Shown here: positions 9,587 through 20,543 of the stretch, piece after piece
How the letters are laid out: each line of letters opens with the position of its first letter
Numbering within the stretch: the first letter of the stretch is position 1
Assembly: GCA_001939145.1 (NCBI GenBank)
Contig: LSRX01001627.1
Span: 1 to 64,000 of the forward strand
Source of the DNA: Symbiodinium microadriaticum
Taxonomy: Eukaryota > Sar > Dinophyceae > Suessiales > Symbiodiniaceae
Length of the DNA stretch: 64,000 nt
Direction: 5' to 3'
Notes under the pieces: generated by a model
Seen by the model: only the letters and a program-made list of their open reading frames with translations
What the model was told of the DNA's origin: nothing
Databases searched by the model: none
Translations under genes and position numbers: made by a program

Positions 9587-9997
9587 TCAGGATTGCATAT
9601 CGATATCAGCGGCAGCTTCGGAATTTGCTAGAAAAATCTCAGAAGGCGATCGGATGGCAAGCTGAGTAATGATCACTTGTATCGGCTCATTGACTGCAAA
9701 GTTCGTCAGGGGCTCCCAGAACCTGATGTGACGCTGGTTTTGAACCAGTTGAAAGGTGCTGGGAGGCCGCCATATTCCGGTGTACTCATGTACGTGAGCA
9801 CTGATAGAACGCTTGAGCAGATCAACATTGTCTTCTGAAGTCAAAGTGATGTTCAATGGCATAGGCACTCGATTTGGCGTAGTTGTAGATGATGATGATG
9901 GTCGTGATGACGTACTTCCCAAGGTGCAGAAAGAGTCTGGTACTTGCACTTGAAAGTGCAACTTGTTGCTTTCTGAGGCAACCGATCGCTTGGTCAT
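9587..9997 (-). CDS. Retroelement 3' ORF, possible ubiquitin-like fold
   Basis: Start chosen at the Met of MTKRSVASESNKLHF; the open frame extends to 10063 with an upstream Met. About 136 residues. Residues about 14-45 are Ser/Thr-rich. The second half (from MPLNITLTSEDNVDLL) alternates strand, helix, strand in a way that resembles a beta-grasp fold: strand NITLTS, helix NVDLLKRSISAHVHEYTG, strand TFQLVQN, last strand IQVIITQL. This is a pattern-level impression, not a family match. It is the last ORF before the 3' terminal repeat and has no known counterpart among Penelope proteins that I can name. Confidence 0.5.
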   Translation of the reverse strand: MTKRSVASESNKLHFQVQVPDSFCTLGSTSSRPSSSSTTTPNRVPMPLNITLTSEDNVDLLKRSISAHVHEYTGIWRPPSTFQLVQNQRHIRFWEPLTNFAVNEPIQVIITQLAIRSPSEIFLANSEAAADIDMQS

Positions 9998-10162
9998 GGC
10001 TATTGCTAAAAGATGGTGAATGGTGCAATACTCTGAATAAGCGCGAAGCGGCTGCAAATGCAAAAATGATCAATGACAGGTGGATAACATGAAGCAACAT
10101 CAAGCACTGGTATTTCTGCAAGAACTCTGTTGGTGGATTGACATATAGTGGTGAAACAGGCT

Positions 10163-10624
10163 TTAAGATGGGTGAAACTCATCTTCATCGACAAGGTCAG
10201 TGTTTGGCTGAGTAGCTGTGCTTTGTGTAAGATTAAAAACAGGCGGAGAATCAAAATGTCGTAAGACATCATTCATAGTCTGATTAACGGTTTGACGAAG
10301 CAAGTTGACCTGTTGATACAGCTCAGCAATAGCATTCGCGAGTTCTGCAACCTGATCAGAAATTTCCGATTGTTGTTGTCCATAATCACGTAACTGCACT
10401 TGAAGCGAATCAAGTTGAGCTTGCTGAATGCGGCGTATTGCATGTTCTTCCTCGATGCGGTGTTGTAGGTCTGATCGAACTTGTCGTAGTTCCGCCTGAG
10501 TGTGCTGGATCCACCTTTGGAGTGGAAGGAGTGGCTCATGAGCTGTACCGATGGAGTCATTCCGCATGGCGAAACAAAGCGGATCATCAAAAGAGAGCCG
10601 AAACTGTGCTGAAAAAGAGAACAT
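10163..10624 (-). CDS. Retroelement ORF encoding a coiled-coil protein
   Basis: A 153-codon frame; translation could also start at the internal Met of MRNDSIGTAHEP (10567). Residues about 36-125 are a long amphipathic Gln/Glu/Leu/Arg-rich stretch (for example LRQVRSDLQHRIEEEHAI) with heptad-like spacing, followed by an acidic tail ending DEDEFHPS. A self-associating structural or RNA-packaging role, as for ORF1-type proteins, is inferred from shape alone. It starts about 20 bases downstream of the RT frame's stop on the same strand. Confidence 0.55.
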   Translation of the reverse strand: MFSFSAQFRLSFDDPLCFAMRNDSIGTAHEPLLPLQRWIQHTQAELRQVRSDLQHRIEEEHAIRRIQQAQLDSLQVQLRDYGQQQSEISDQVAELANAIAELYQQVNLLRQTVNQTMNDVLRHFDSPPVFNLTQSTATQPNTDLVDEDEFHPS

Positions 10625-10644
10625 GGGGTGAAACTTAGATGCAT

Positions 10645-13600
10645 TCAGAGATTAGTGTACCCAGCTGCAGCAAAGTTTTGTCGTAGTCGTAGTAGCTGTT
10701 CAGCACGAATGTGAGGTGGCCAAACATGTCGTTCAATATGAATTTTGGCACACTGAAAGGCAGCAGTACGATGTCGTTCTGGTCCTGCACTGTTTGGTTC
10801 TCGAATCTTCCAAAGATCAGGTCGAAGCAACAACTGCAATCGATGATGTTTGAGTTGCAGATCGAATCCCAGAAATTCCTCAATTGCATCGGAACTAGTG
10901 ACATGTTCGAGTTCCACAGGATGCTGATAGAAGTTGTTGTGTAGGAAATGCTTCAATCTGTGATCACGAAGAATACGGTCTGAAACAATGACCAAGCGAT
11001 TGTCCACGTACCTAGTGCAAAAGAATAATGGCTTGGAGGCAGCAAAGAAGCTTTGGAGGTGTCGAACGTAGATTTCCTCCTCAATGGAAACGGTAAGACC
11101 AGCAAGCATAGGAGAAATTTGGTTGCCAATAGTTGCCCCCCGAGTCTGTCTGAAGACTTTGTGCATAACAGTAAATACACTAGCTTCGCAGCTTAGTTGA
11201 CAAATGTCCGCAATGTCAGAAAGATGTATAAGCACAGTACGTTTAGCAGCTCGTCGTGGACGACCACGCCATACTCGAAGCTTGGTGTCTTGTTCTCGAA
11301 GGTTGACAGAAAAGTGATGTTGTCAATGTCAGTCTTCTGTAGCATGCTGTACTCGTTAACGGCCCATCTAACAGCGTTCAGAATACGAAAAACAGGAATA
11401 GAAGTAAAGAATCCAACGAGATCTTGATTGAATACAACAGGATGTGCATCGTCCGGAGGCATCTGAAGAAACTCAGTAAGCTGTTGCAGAATGGACGGGA
11501 GTGTATGTAAACCAAAGGAGCGAGGGCAGGTAGCTCGCATAATGACATCAAGTGCAATTGCTGTGGCACGAAACAACTTGGCATACAGGAAATGAATATA
11601 CGAAACGCTGGGTCTGGCACCTTTGAAGTCCTTCTTCTGCTTCAAAAGCAGGTACGCAATAGGTAAGCTTGATGTTCGAAGGTTGATACCCCATTTGTAT
11701 CGTTGCAGAAACGATCTGGAGCAGGTACTCAAAAGGAATTCCTGTGCTTGTGACGGCTGCATCGGTAGTCGCTCATACACTTGGGTGTCACCGAAGGTCT
11801 TCTTGTAAATCTGCCACACAAATTTGTGGGCAAAAGGCATGTCCATGTGTAATGGCATGATCTCGTCCATGTATGAAAAGATCTTGTAATGAGTGCTTGA
11901 TGAACGCTGCATCCTTGTACTTCAATCGGGTGAAGACTGCATGCTTGTGGTGAGGCCATTCCTGCTGCACAAATGCTTCCCAATCTTGAAAACTGACAGT
12001 GAATACGTTGTGGTGAAACAACCAACGCTGAACTTTAGGCCATGAAACATTGATATAGCAGTGAAAATTCGGAAACAACTGCGAATCCATAGAGTACTGC
12101 AATAGTCGACGAAGGCGCTTGGAAAAGTTAAAAAGTGACAAAGGTGAAGCAATGTGACCATCAATGACTTGAGCTTGTGGATGTTGTAGTCGAAGCTTTG
12201 CACAATTGCCTGATGGCGGAGCATCCCAGTGCCAGTGTTCAACAATGGCAATGTTGTTGTAGACAATATCACGAAGAGAACGATGCTTGCCAGCAACACA
12301 CTTCTTGTGGGGGAGGTGAAACGGGATCATGTAATCCTTGGAGTTGATAATAATGTTGCTCATCCATCGCTCAGCAGTACTCTGAAAAGATTCATGTGCA
12401 AGAAGTGGTAGTACCAAGGGCTTGGGTCCTTTGGGGATTGCGCATTGACGAAATGTAAGAATACGTCTCAATACGGCGCGAACAGCCGTCTGTGGTGGGT
12501 CGTCAAGAAGATTGCAAAGTCGATAGAAGGCATAGATTTGATGATTGTGAAATTCTGCACTTCGAAGCCTCTTCTCAGCCTGAAAGGCTTTCATACCCCG
12601 GTTGGCAATATTCATCAGCAACAGCCAATTGTCATAGGGCTCGAGGAGAGTGTTGTCGTACAGTCTCAAAAGTCCAAGAGTACGTAGTTTACGACGAACC
12701 TTTAGCCAAAGTCTTTTGCCAGGACTTCCATAACAGGACTTCACAGTGAACGGTTGGGTGAAACGAGTGGTGGAAGTCGGGTTGAGGCGAACAATCCAGG
12801 GTGCATTTAATTGTGGCTTCCACGAATGAATAAGTGAGTACTCCGAGGCTCGGGCCTGATGTAGAGTGTCATAGCAATGTACGGGAATGAGAACAGCTTG
12901 GAAAAGATCACCATGTGTATGAAAGTAATGCAACATCAATTCAGCATTGCAAAAGTCTCCTCGTTGCAAAAGTCTATACTTGCGGAGTCGAGCATCCTGT
13001 CTGGAATGAGCAGACACAGCAGTAGACCCCATGTAAAATCGTCGGCGATGTAAGAGTGCCCCATGCAAATGATTCCATCCTCTCTTTTCAAGCAAAGGCA
13101 GCAGGAGAACGTAGACTGTATTGCTTTGCTCGAACAGTGTAGAGAATTGTAAAAGATCGAGGCCTTGTAGGTGTAAAAAGCGACGTCTCCAAGTGCGAAG
13201 ATGTAATGCATGACAACCACTGCTGAAAATAGCTCGAATCAAGATAAAGGCAGTTAAAACACGAGTAGGTAATCGTAATGCAATGAACTCAGTCACATCA
13301 TGTACAAAATGCAACAAAACCATAAGACCACTGAGTATAATTCTGGAGTTGTCGCGAAATGTCTCATCTGCAAGCAACGGTGTGATCATCTCAGGCCCAC
13401 GAATCTTGGTTGCAACTGTAACGGTGCATCCAAGGTGCGACAATTTGTCGCGCAAAAGAGTGACACGGTCTTTAGGGATATCTTTGAGAATCTCCGGTGC
13501 ACGAGCAATGGCTGCTGTGAGCTCGTCGTGTTTGGTGGCACCAATCGTCTGTTTCAGACGCTTGACCCACGTGTTGATGCTCTGCTTGGTGTGGCCCAAT

Positions 13601-14511
13601 GTTTGATTGAGCAATACTCGTTCACCCAAATGTTCTGGGTTGACTGCGTGCTGCACAAGATCTTCTTTCAGGACAAAAGGCAAAGGAGCCGTTTGCTTCT
13701 CTTGCAACCGACGACGTTTGGGAGCCTGCTGTGATTCGGCACTCTGACTGTTTCGTGCCTTTTCAGCTTCGAGCTGGGCACGAAGGGAATCAATCTCTTG
13801 CTGAGCAGGAGACGAGGACGAAGACATGTTGGTAGCAAAAGGCTCAACCTGTTCAATCAGAAACTTGGCAAGTGCTTGAGCCTGATGGACTTTAACCTCT
13901 TCAACGGATGGGTGAGACTTCGTGGGCTCGGCAATGCTTTGACTCTTACAAAAATGGTTGGCAAGATCGTCCAAGTCCCACTTCTTTTCTCGAACAAGCG
14001 AAAGAACAGCTTGCAAAAACACGGCTTCATTGACCTTCCTACAGACGATCATGCTCATGTAACTTCCGTGAGAAAGGGCACGAAGATGCTGGTTGTCCCA
14101 GCCACGCCATATTAAATCGACGAGCTTGACCTGTTCCATGTTCTGACCAGCCAAACCATACTTAGAACTCCAGGCTGTCGGTGCAATCTTGCGAAGCATT
14201 GTTTTGCCGTAGATCTCACGACTGTCCAAATGACTTTTGGTTTGCACGAAGTTGGCAGGCAGGCCGTGTGTTGTTTTGAAACCTGTAGGACTGTTCCAAT
14301 CCGGGTACTTGGCATCGGAGGTCTTGGAATCCTGTTGGCCTTTGGTGGACTTAGGCGGGGTCCAAGTGTTGTTCCAATGTCGATCTTGATTACTGCCGGA
14401 GGTCGTCCAATCTGCTTCCCACGATGGCCACCATGAGGAATAAGCCATGATGATGAGAGGGGAATGGATGCACCAGGAGATAGCTGATGGAAAAAGCTGC
14501 ACATAAGACAT
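10645..14511 (-). pseudogene. GIY-YIG endonuclease - reverse transcriptase, frameshifted
   Basis: Three overlapping frames (14511-11788, 11912-11193, 11235-10645) together make one Penelope-like polyprotein. The translation may begin at MAYSSWWPSWEADW, downstream of the first Met. A Ser/Gln-rich linker with KRRR lies near residue 265. The GIY-YIG-like domain is at residues about 465-570: VYVLL, FYMGST, a following Arg-rich helix, then SEYSLIHSWKPQLN with the expected Glu and Asn. RT motifs: GARPSVSYIHFLYAKLFR, motif A FNQDLVGFFTSIP, motif B QTRGATIGNQISP, motif C FFCTRYVDNRLVI, then EEFLGFDLQL. Motif C has Asn in place of the second catalytic Asp. Frame changes fall near 11900 and near 11237, so this copy is probably not functional unless shifts are programmed. 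Confidence 0.82.
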
Positions 14512-15169
14512 GATGACAGAGTGGCTGCAACTCTCAAACGGAACGACACAGCTGACAAGAACGACAGAGCATTTGTTTTGTCAAAAATCGCAGTCAAGTC
14601 TCGAAGGTCTAGGAATTTACCAATCGAGGTTGGACTACTGGCCGGCCTCGCATCATCGAAAGCATAGCAGAACAAATAGTTAACCGTTCCATTCCGGGAG
14701 ATTTTTGCCAATTGAAAAAACAACCATGCTGATGACAGAGGATTGGGGCTTTGTTGGTGTTAACAGCAGGCTTTGTACAGGCTTCTGCTGTGGGTTTCAC
14801 CCACATTCTGGAATCACTTGCATAGCAGACTACACTTGGCAAATCAACATGTACACACTGAAGAATAGAGGTCCAGTTGTACTGGGTCACAATGGTTCGG
14901 ATGACAAAGGGGCCAAACGGAAAACCCATCTGCTGTGCCCAATGACGAACTCTGTTCTCATAGAGTTCAGGTCCAAATCTTTGAAGTAGTCGATGTGCAT
15001 CTGAGCCTGAAACTTTATCGGTGATGCCGATTTCGAGTCGAATGCATACCACAAAGCTCGTTATTCTCGTGAAGACATCCAAAGGAAGTCGCTCCATGAT
15101 TTCGCACTGTGCTATGGCTACGATGCTGAACTGTAGTTGCTGCAGGTGACAACCTAACAGAGCACACAC
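14112..15169 (-). pseudogene. Retroelement ORF, unrecognised, with a frame change
   Basis: Two overlapping frames seem to belong together: 15169-14609 (likely Met at MERLPLDVFTRITSFVVC) and 14723-14112 (coding-like from KISRNGTVNYLF to DLRDLTAIF). They meet at a run of six T on the minus strand near 14718, a likely indel or slippage site. The first part is rich in aromatic and hydrophobic residues (phrases RHWAQQMGFPFGPF, NWTSILQCVHVD). No family is recognised. It lies between the RS-tailed ORF and the GIY-YIG/RT ORF and overlaps the start of the latter. Confidence 0.42.
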
Positions 15170-15258
15170 AGATAGGTCAACTGTATCAAGTCTGACATCG
15201 AATCTTTTTGCAGACAGCGGCAGTCAAGGGAATGTTCATACTATACCAATGTGTCTCT

Positions 15259-15807
15259 TCAAGACAGTGTTTCAGCTGACGAAGATCGGCTACGAGAACG
15301 GCTTCTGTCTCTGCGTCGGGGGGTACTAGATGGAAGAACATCAGGAATCGTAGCAGTAGTAGAGGCCTTTGCACAGAACGCTTTAGCAGTAGAGCCACTG
15401 GAGCTGGGCTCGGAATTGGCTTCAGGAGCTGGTGTTGATGGTGGTGGCAATGGCGGAGGTGGAACGATGTAGTTCACAACGTTGGGGCGCCACGCAACAC
15501 TGGAGCCTGGAGGTCTGTAGGGAGCAACTGCTGTAGTAGTTTTCAAAAGAGCTGGGCGCTGCTTCGGCATCGGCTTGCTTAGAACTGTAGGGGTTCCGGA
15601 TGAATGTCCTGCTGCTGCACGAGTGTGATTCTCAGCGATCTCTGTGACTCTGTTCTGCAGCAAGTCAAGGAAATATCCGCGCACATGTTGGTTGGTCAAG
15701 GCATAGTACAAGATGTTGGTTTGTCTTTCAGACAAGGACCGAAGAATGTCGCTGAGTTCATCAGGCAGGTGAGCACCTCGTTCATGGTCACGACTGCTGC
15801 CAGCCAT
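15259..15807 (-). CDS. Retroelement small RS-tailed protein
   Basis: Start taken at MAGSSRDHERG; the frame is open to 15873. The protein has about 182 residues. The first 70 residues (LPDELSDILRSLSERQTNIL, ALTNQHVRGYFLDLLQNRV) look like a compact helical domain. A proline-rich stretch follows (PPPPLPPPSTPAP) and the C-terminus is an RS segment (RRRDRSRSRSRSSS). RS tails typically mediate RNA or protein binding and nuclear-speckle targeting in eukaryotes, so a role in the element's RNP is plausible but inferred. It is identical in both assembled copies. Confidence 0.6.
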   Translation of the reverse strand: MAGSSRDHERGAHLPDELSDILRSLSERQTNILYYALTNQHVRGYFLDLLQNRVTEIAENHTRAAAGHSSGTPTVLSKPMPKQRPALLKTTTAVAPYRPPGSSVAWRPNVVNYIVPPPPLPPPSTPAPEANSEPSSSGSTAKAFCAKASTTATIPDVLPSSTPRRRDRSRSRSRSSSAETLS

Positions 15808-15955
15808 GCTGAAATTATTGTTATTGGAGCTGGTAATTTGATGCTGAACTACAGATGCACATAAGCAAAGCATGCATGTTCACTCAACAAAACAGTTCAG
15901 CAGCAACTGTACAATGCAATCACGAAATATAGGGAGGCCTTTTCATGCATCAGAA

Positions 15956-18061
15956 TTATTGCGAGGGGTCAACACTGCTGCTATCCAAAAGAACATTCGT
16001 AGCGGGATTGGCAGTCAGCATTTCAGACCAAGCCGGGCCCCATTGTTCATCATCAGGTTCACGAACAGGAGAAAGCAAATAGAATCTGGAGACTCGAGCA
16101 CTGGATTCACGAATGGCCCAACGTTTGTCTTTGCTGGGAGACTTAATCAGCTCATGGTCGCGAAGGTTCTGCACTTCCAGAAAAGTTGATGCTGAAGGTG
16201 ACTTCACATGCAGTGTGTTCATAGTTCCAGATACAACAACTCCGCACTGATTCTTGGAATGAAAGGCGAGCTTGGAAGTGAGACCAGATGCAATAGAATC
16301 TTGATCTCCTTCGAATGCTGCTCGACCGAAGAATCCAAAAGGTGACTCTGAAGGTTTCATACCGACCGTCTCATTGCAAGTGCGACAAACTCTGCCACTC
16401 TTGAAAATACCCAGTAAGGAGGCTTCACTGCATCCATGCCACCACCGGTATGCTGCATGCCCTGTGGCGAGTGCTGTTCGCGCTGGGCCAGGAAACTTAT
16501 CAGAATCAATCTGCCGCATAATAACGTTGTTATGAAGCCAAACTTTTCCAGGAATGGTGAAAACCCTCTCATACGGCAGCTTCACGGTCACAATAGCTTG
16601 ACAAAAACTGACAAGAACAGATGGCTGAATGTCCCATGAAAACACATCTGTAGATGGTGGGCGCTGAACAAGCTGCAGAAAGTATCGTAAACATCTGGTA
16701 AACTCATCACGAGGAACTCTTGCCCACAGTTGACCTTCAGCTGCAAGAAATGCAAGACGACCAGAATGGAACTTGAATGACTGAAAGTCTGGCAAAGTCC
16801 AAAAGTCGGAGAGTTCGCTGTTGGCGGAGTCCTGTTGTATGGACATATTCATTGTCGCTTCAGTTAAGCGAGCCTGCCTGATAGCTAAAGCAGCTTGCAT
16901 GCTTTGTGGGTCGCAAGCGGCAATGGGTCCTGAACTTTGTGCAGCAATGACCTGCGTGAGGTCTGACGAATTGAGGGCTGTTGTAGTGTCTGTTGGTGGA
17001 GGTGGAAGTGGTGCAGGTGGTGAAACTTTGGAAGTGCAGGGAACAGGTGGTGAAAGTGAAGGTAGGGCTCATAGGGTTTACAGCAGAGCTTCGAGCTGTT
17101 GCGGTGTGTTGGCATGGCTTTGGGGGAGTTTGGGGGTTGCGAGCTTGCGTCGTAAGGCCTTTGGGCTTTTCTTCTGTCCCCAGGCTAGCCATGGCGAGTC
17201 GCAGATCCATGTCGTTTCGGGCGATCTTCAATCGGATTTCCAGGGGTCGGTGACGTTGGGGTTTCGCGGAGGCTTCGCAAGGTTCTGTGCTTCTTGAGCT
17301 CCGATAGCGTGGCACGAACAAATGCGAACCTTCATTAACAAACAAGATGGAGGTGGAAGTGGAGGTGGTGGAATGGCCTGTGTGGCTTTGGGTGGTAGTA
17401 CAGGGTGTGCAGGCTTTGTTGTCCTCGTATCAACTGGCTGGAAATGCAATGATGGTGGTGGAGGTGGAAAAGGTGGTGGTGGAGCAGGAAAAGGTGGAGG
17501 TGGTGATGGTGCAGGTGGAGGTGGAGTGAAGTGACCAGGTGGAGGTGAAGCAGGTGGAGGTGGAGCAGTGGGGGTGGCAAAGTGACCAGGTGGAAGTGGA
17601 GTGGGAGTGTTAGCAATGGTGGGCTGGAAAAATGGTGATGATTGTGGTGGTACAAACTGAGGCTTCGGGTGAAACGGTGACGCTGCTGCAGGCACTACTG
17701 CTGGCATAGACTGCTGGCTTTCTCCAGATTGTGGCACAGGAACCGATGGAAACATCGGATTCTCAGGATAAGTATTGGTAATCGAAGAGACATGTGTGAT
17801 ACTCTGACTGCTCGAAGAAGACCTTCTAGAAGTACGGGATCCTCTGCAGGTGCGTCTGCGACTGCGGCTGCGATTTCGCTGTTCCGGCTGACGATCGCTT
17901 GCAAGGCTGAACTTGCGAGCACTCCTCTCAGATCGGTGTTCTGCAGTACGGTCGGTGCTCATACCCACATGTGGTGCTTGACTTGGTCGAACTGATCGTG
18001 AAAACCGAGGAGCAGACACTTGCAGTGTCTCAGATTCTTGCAAATATGTAGATTGCATCAA
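15956..18061 (-). CDS. Retroelement RS/proline-rich protein with PARP-like motif, one intron
   Basis: Two frames (18061-17228 and 16900-15956) become one 609-residue protein if 17343-17068 is spliced out (GT...AG, 276 bases). The exon lengths 718 + 1112 sum to a multiple of three, and the proline-rich region then reads through the junction. The N-terminus has an RS domain (RSRSRRRTCRGSRTSRR, residues about 63-80), followed by a proline-rich segment to about residue 265. The C-terminal globular part contains WWHGCSEASLLGIFKSG, then FGFFGRAAF and CGVVVSG. That resembles the WHGS, glycine-rich and beta-strand motifs of the PARP/ART catalytic fold. The catalytic Glu is not evident. Function is unknown; ADP-ribosyltransferase-like ancestry is a hypothesis. 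Confidence 0.55.
17068..17343 (-). other. Inferred intron in the retroelement ORF
   Basis: On the minus strand the donor is CCATCTT|GTTTGTTAATG and the acceptor CCCTATGAG|CCCTACC. Splicing joins PPPS to LPSLSPP in phase 1 and removes stops that separate two frames of matching composition. The identical structure is at 22717-22442 in the second copy. An intron inside a retroelement would be unusual, because reverse transcription should remove it; an alternative is a decayed frame. Confidence 0.45.
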
Positions 18062-18688
18062 GGTGTCGAAGGAACTGGTTCAATGCCAGTGTCCGGGTTT
18101 CCCGGCAATGGCGTTGTTCTCGATATTGGTCGAGCTCCGGACTTAGGATCCGGAAAATGAAAATGATAATGTGCCATGGCTTCACTGCAACAAACAGAAG
18201 TTGTGGAACAAGAAATGTTACATGATAGAATGATGATGGAAACTACTCCTGAGCTCCAAAGTCAAGGGTCTTTCATGGAGCTATCCTGCCAGGGTAAAGA
18301 AGCCAAAAGACTTCAGCATTCAAGATCATCAGTGGGTGAAACTCAAGCTGACCTAGGTTTTACCTAGACAATCAGAGCAACAGACAGTTCAAATGAGACA
18401 AGAGTGCTACCATGTGAAGATGATGATGAGCTACTATCTTGCTCCTTTGTCAAGGGTCTTTCATGGAGCATCACTCCAGGTCATCTTTGTCAAGAAATGA
18501 GCCATGGGGTATAGGAGATGCCAATGGTCCATTGTCTTCAAGGCCTTTTCGTGGGGATCTTCGAAACCTGAAGGCTCATAAGTTAGGAACGAACAGATGT
18601 ATTCAAGGTGTTCCAGATATTTCAAGGCTTCCCCCGCCGACCGGGAGTCCGACAGCGCTTTGGCAGAATTACTGTCGGGAAACACACT
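18062..18688 (-). other. Element 5' non-coding region
   Basis: About 0.63 kb lies between the upstream terminal repeat and the first ORF. It carries a repeated phrase GTCAAGGGTCTTTCATGGAG (18261-18280 and 18447-18466), and a short perfect hairpin CCGGG-TTT-CCCGG near 18095 followed by TCCGGACTTAGGATCCGGA. No protein frame of note. Confidence 0.5.
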
Positions 18689-18868
18689 TGCAGACCAGTC
18701 ATCCTTACTTAGATGGATGCTGTTTGTGCTAGATTTTTACTTCTTCTTCTCATTGTTTGTCACTTCCATGTCCATCTAGATTTGGTTACTCCAGTGCCAC
18801 AGGGGGGCCCACTGGCTAATCCGAAAGCAGGTACACCAAGCTGATCAGGCTTGGCTTCCCTCTCTGAT
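18689..18868 (-). repeat. Terminal repeat, partial copy cut by the assembly gap
   Basis: The sequence matches the first 180 bases of the terminal repeats at 9190 and 24063 and then stops at the N, in the middle of the 5' strand of pseudoknot stem 1 (CTCTCTGAT). Confidence 0.85.
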
Positions 18869-18869
18869 N
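18869..18869. other. Single-N scaffold join
   Basis: One N separates sequence whose left side (13496-18868) and right side (18870-24242) are copies of each other over their entire length. This is the geometry of two overlapping contigs joined end to end without merging. Confidence 0.85.
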
Positions 18870-19885
18870 GGTGCACGAGCAATGGCTGCTGTGAGCTCAT
18901 CATGTTTGGTGGCACCAATCGTCTGTTTCAGACGCTTGACCCACGAGTTGATGCTCTGCTTGGTGTGGCCCAATGTTTGATTGAGCAATACTCGTTCACC
19001 CAAATGTTCTGGGTTGACTGCGTGCTGCACAAGATCTTCTTTCAGGACAAAAGGCAAAGGAGCCGTTTGCTTCTCTTGCAACCGACGACGTTTGGGAGCC
19101 TGCTGTGATTCGGCACTCTGACTGTTTCGTGCCTTTTCAGCTTCAAGCTGGGCACGAAGGGAATCAATCTCTTGCTGAGCAGGAGACGAGGACGAAGACA
19201 TGTTGGTAGCAAAAGGCTCAACCTGTTCAATCAGAAACTTGGCAAGTGCTTGAGCCTGATGGACTTTAACCTCTTCAACGGATGGGTGAGACTTCGTGGG
19301 CTCGGCAATGCTTTGACTCTTACAAAAATGGTTGGCAAGATCGTCCAAGTCCCACTTCTTTTCTCGAACAAGCGAAAGAACAGCTTGCAAAAACACGGCT
19401 TCATTGACCTTCCTACAGACGATCATGCTCATGTAACTTCCGTGAGAAAGAGCACGAAGATGCTGGTTATCCCAGCCACGCCAGATTAAATCGACGAGCT
19501 TGACCTGTTCCATGTTCTGACCAGCCAAACCATACTTAGAACTCCAGGCTGTCGGTGCAATCTTGCGAAGCATAGTTTTGCCGTAGATCTCACGACTGTC
19601 CAAATGACTTTTGGTTTGCACGAAGTTGGCAGGCAGGCCGTGTGTTGTTTTGAAACCTGTAGGACTGTTCCAATCCGGGTACTTGGCATCGGAGGTCTTG
19701 GAATCCTGTTGGCCTTTGGTGGACTTAGGCGGGGTCCAAGTGTTGTTCCAATGTCGATCTTGATTACTGCCGGAGGTCGTCCAATCTGCTTCCCACGATG
19801 GCCACCATGAGGAATAAGCCATGATGATGAGAGGGGAATGGATGCACCAGGAGATAGCTGATGGAAAAAGCTGCACATAAGACAT
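18870..19885 (-). pseudogene. GIY-YIG/RT ORF, 5' part only (second copy)
   Basis: This repeats the first 338 codons of the frame at 14511 and is then cut by the N before the GIY-YIG domain. A handful of substitutions distinguish it from the first copy. Confidence 0.75.
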
Positions 19886-20543
19886 GATGACAGAGTGGCT
19901 GCAACTCTCAAACGGAACGACACAGCTGACAAGAACGACAGAGCATTTGTTTTGTCAAAAATCGCAGTCAAGTCTCGAAGGTCTAGGAATTTACCAATCG
20001 AGGTTGGACTACTGGCCGGCCTCGCATCATCGAAAGCATAGCAGAACAAATAGTTAACCGTTCCATTCCGGGAGATTTTTGCCAATTGAAAAAACAACCA
20101 TGCTGATGACAGAGGATTGGGGCTTTGTTGGTGTTAACAGCAGGCTTTGTACAAGCTTTTGCAGTGGGTTTCACCCACATTCTGGAATCACTTGCATAGC
20201 AGACTACACTTGGCAAATCAACATGTACACACTGAAGAATAGAGGTCCAGTTGTACTGGGTCACAATGGTTCGGATGACAAAGGGGCCAAACGGAAAACC
20301 CATCTGCTGTGCCCAATGACGAACTCTGTTCTCATAGAGTTCAGGTCCAAATCTTTGAAGTAGTCGATGTGCATCTGAGCCTGAAACTTTATCGGTGATG
20401 CCGATTTCGAGTCGAATGCATACCACAAAGCTCGTTATTCTCGTGAAGACATCCAAAGGAAGTCGCTCCATGATTTCGCACTGTGCTATGGCTACGATGC
20501 TGAACTGTAGTTGCTGCAGGTGACAACCTAACAGAGCACACAC
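19486..20543 (-). pseudogene. Unrecognised retroelement ORF (second copy)
   Basis: Copy of 14112-15169 with the same frame change at the six-T run. One amino-acid difference in the first frame (KACTKP instead of EACTKP). Confidence 0.4.

Noticed and set aside
17322-17922. Plus-strand Gly-rich and minus-strand His/Leu-rich frames over the proline-rich ORF
   Set aside because: They are shadows of the proline codons (CCA/CCT) in other frames.
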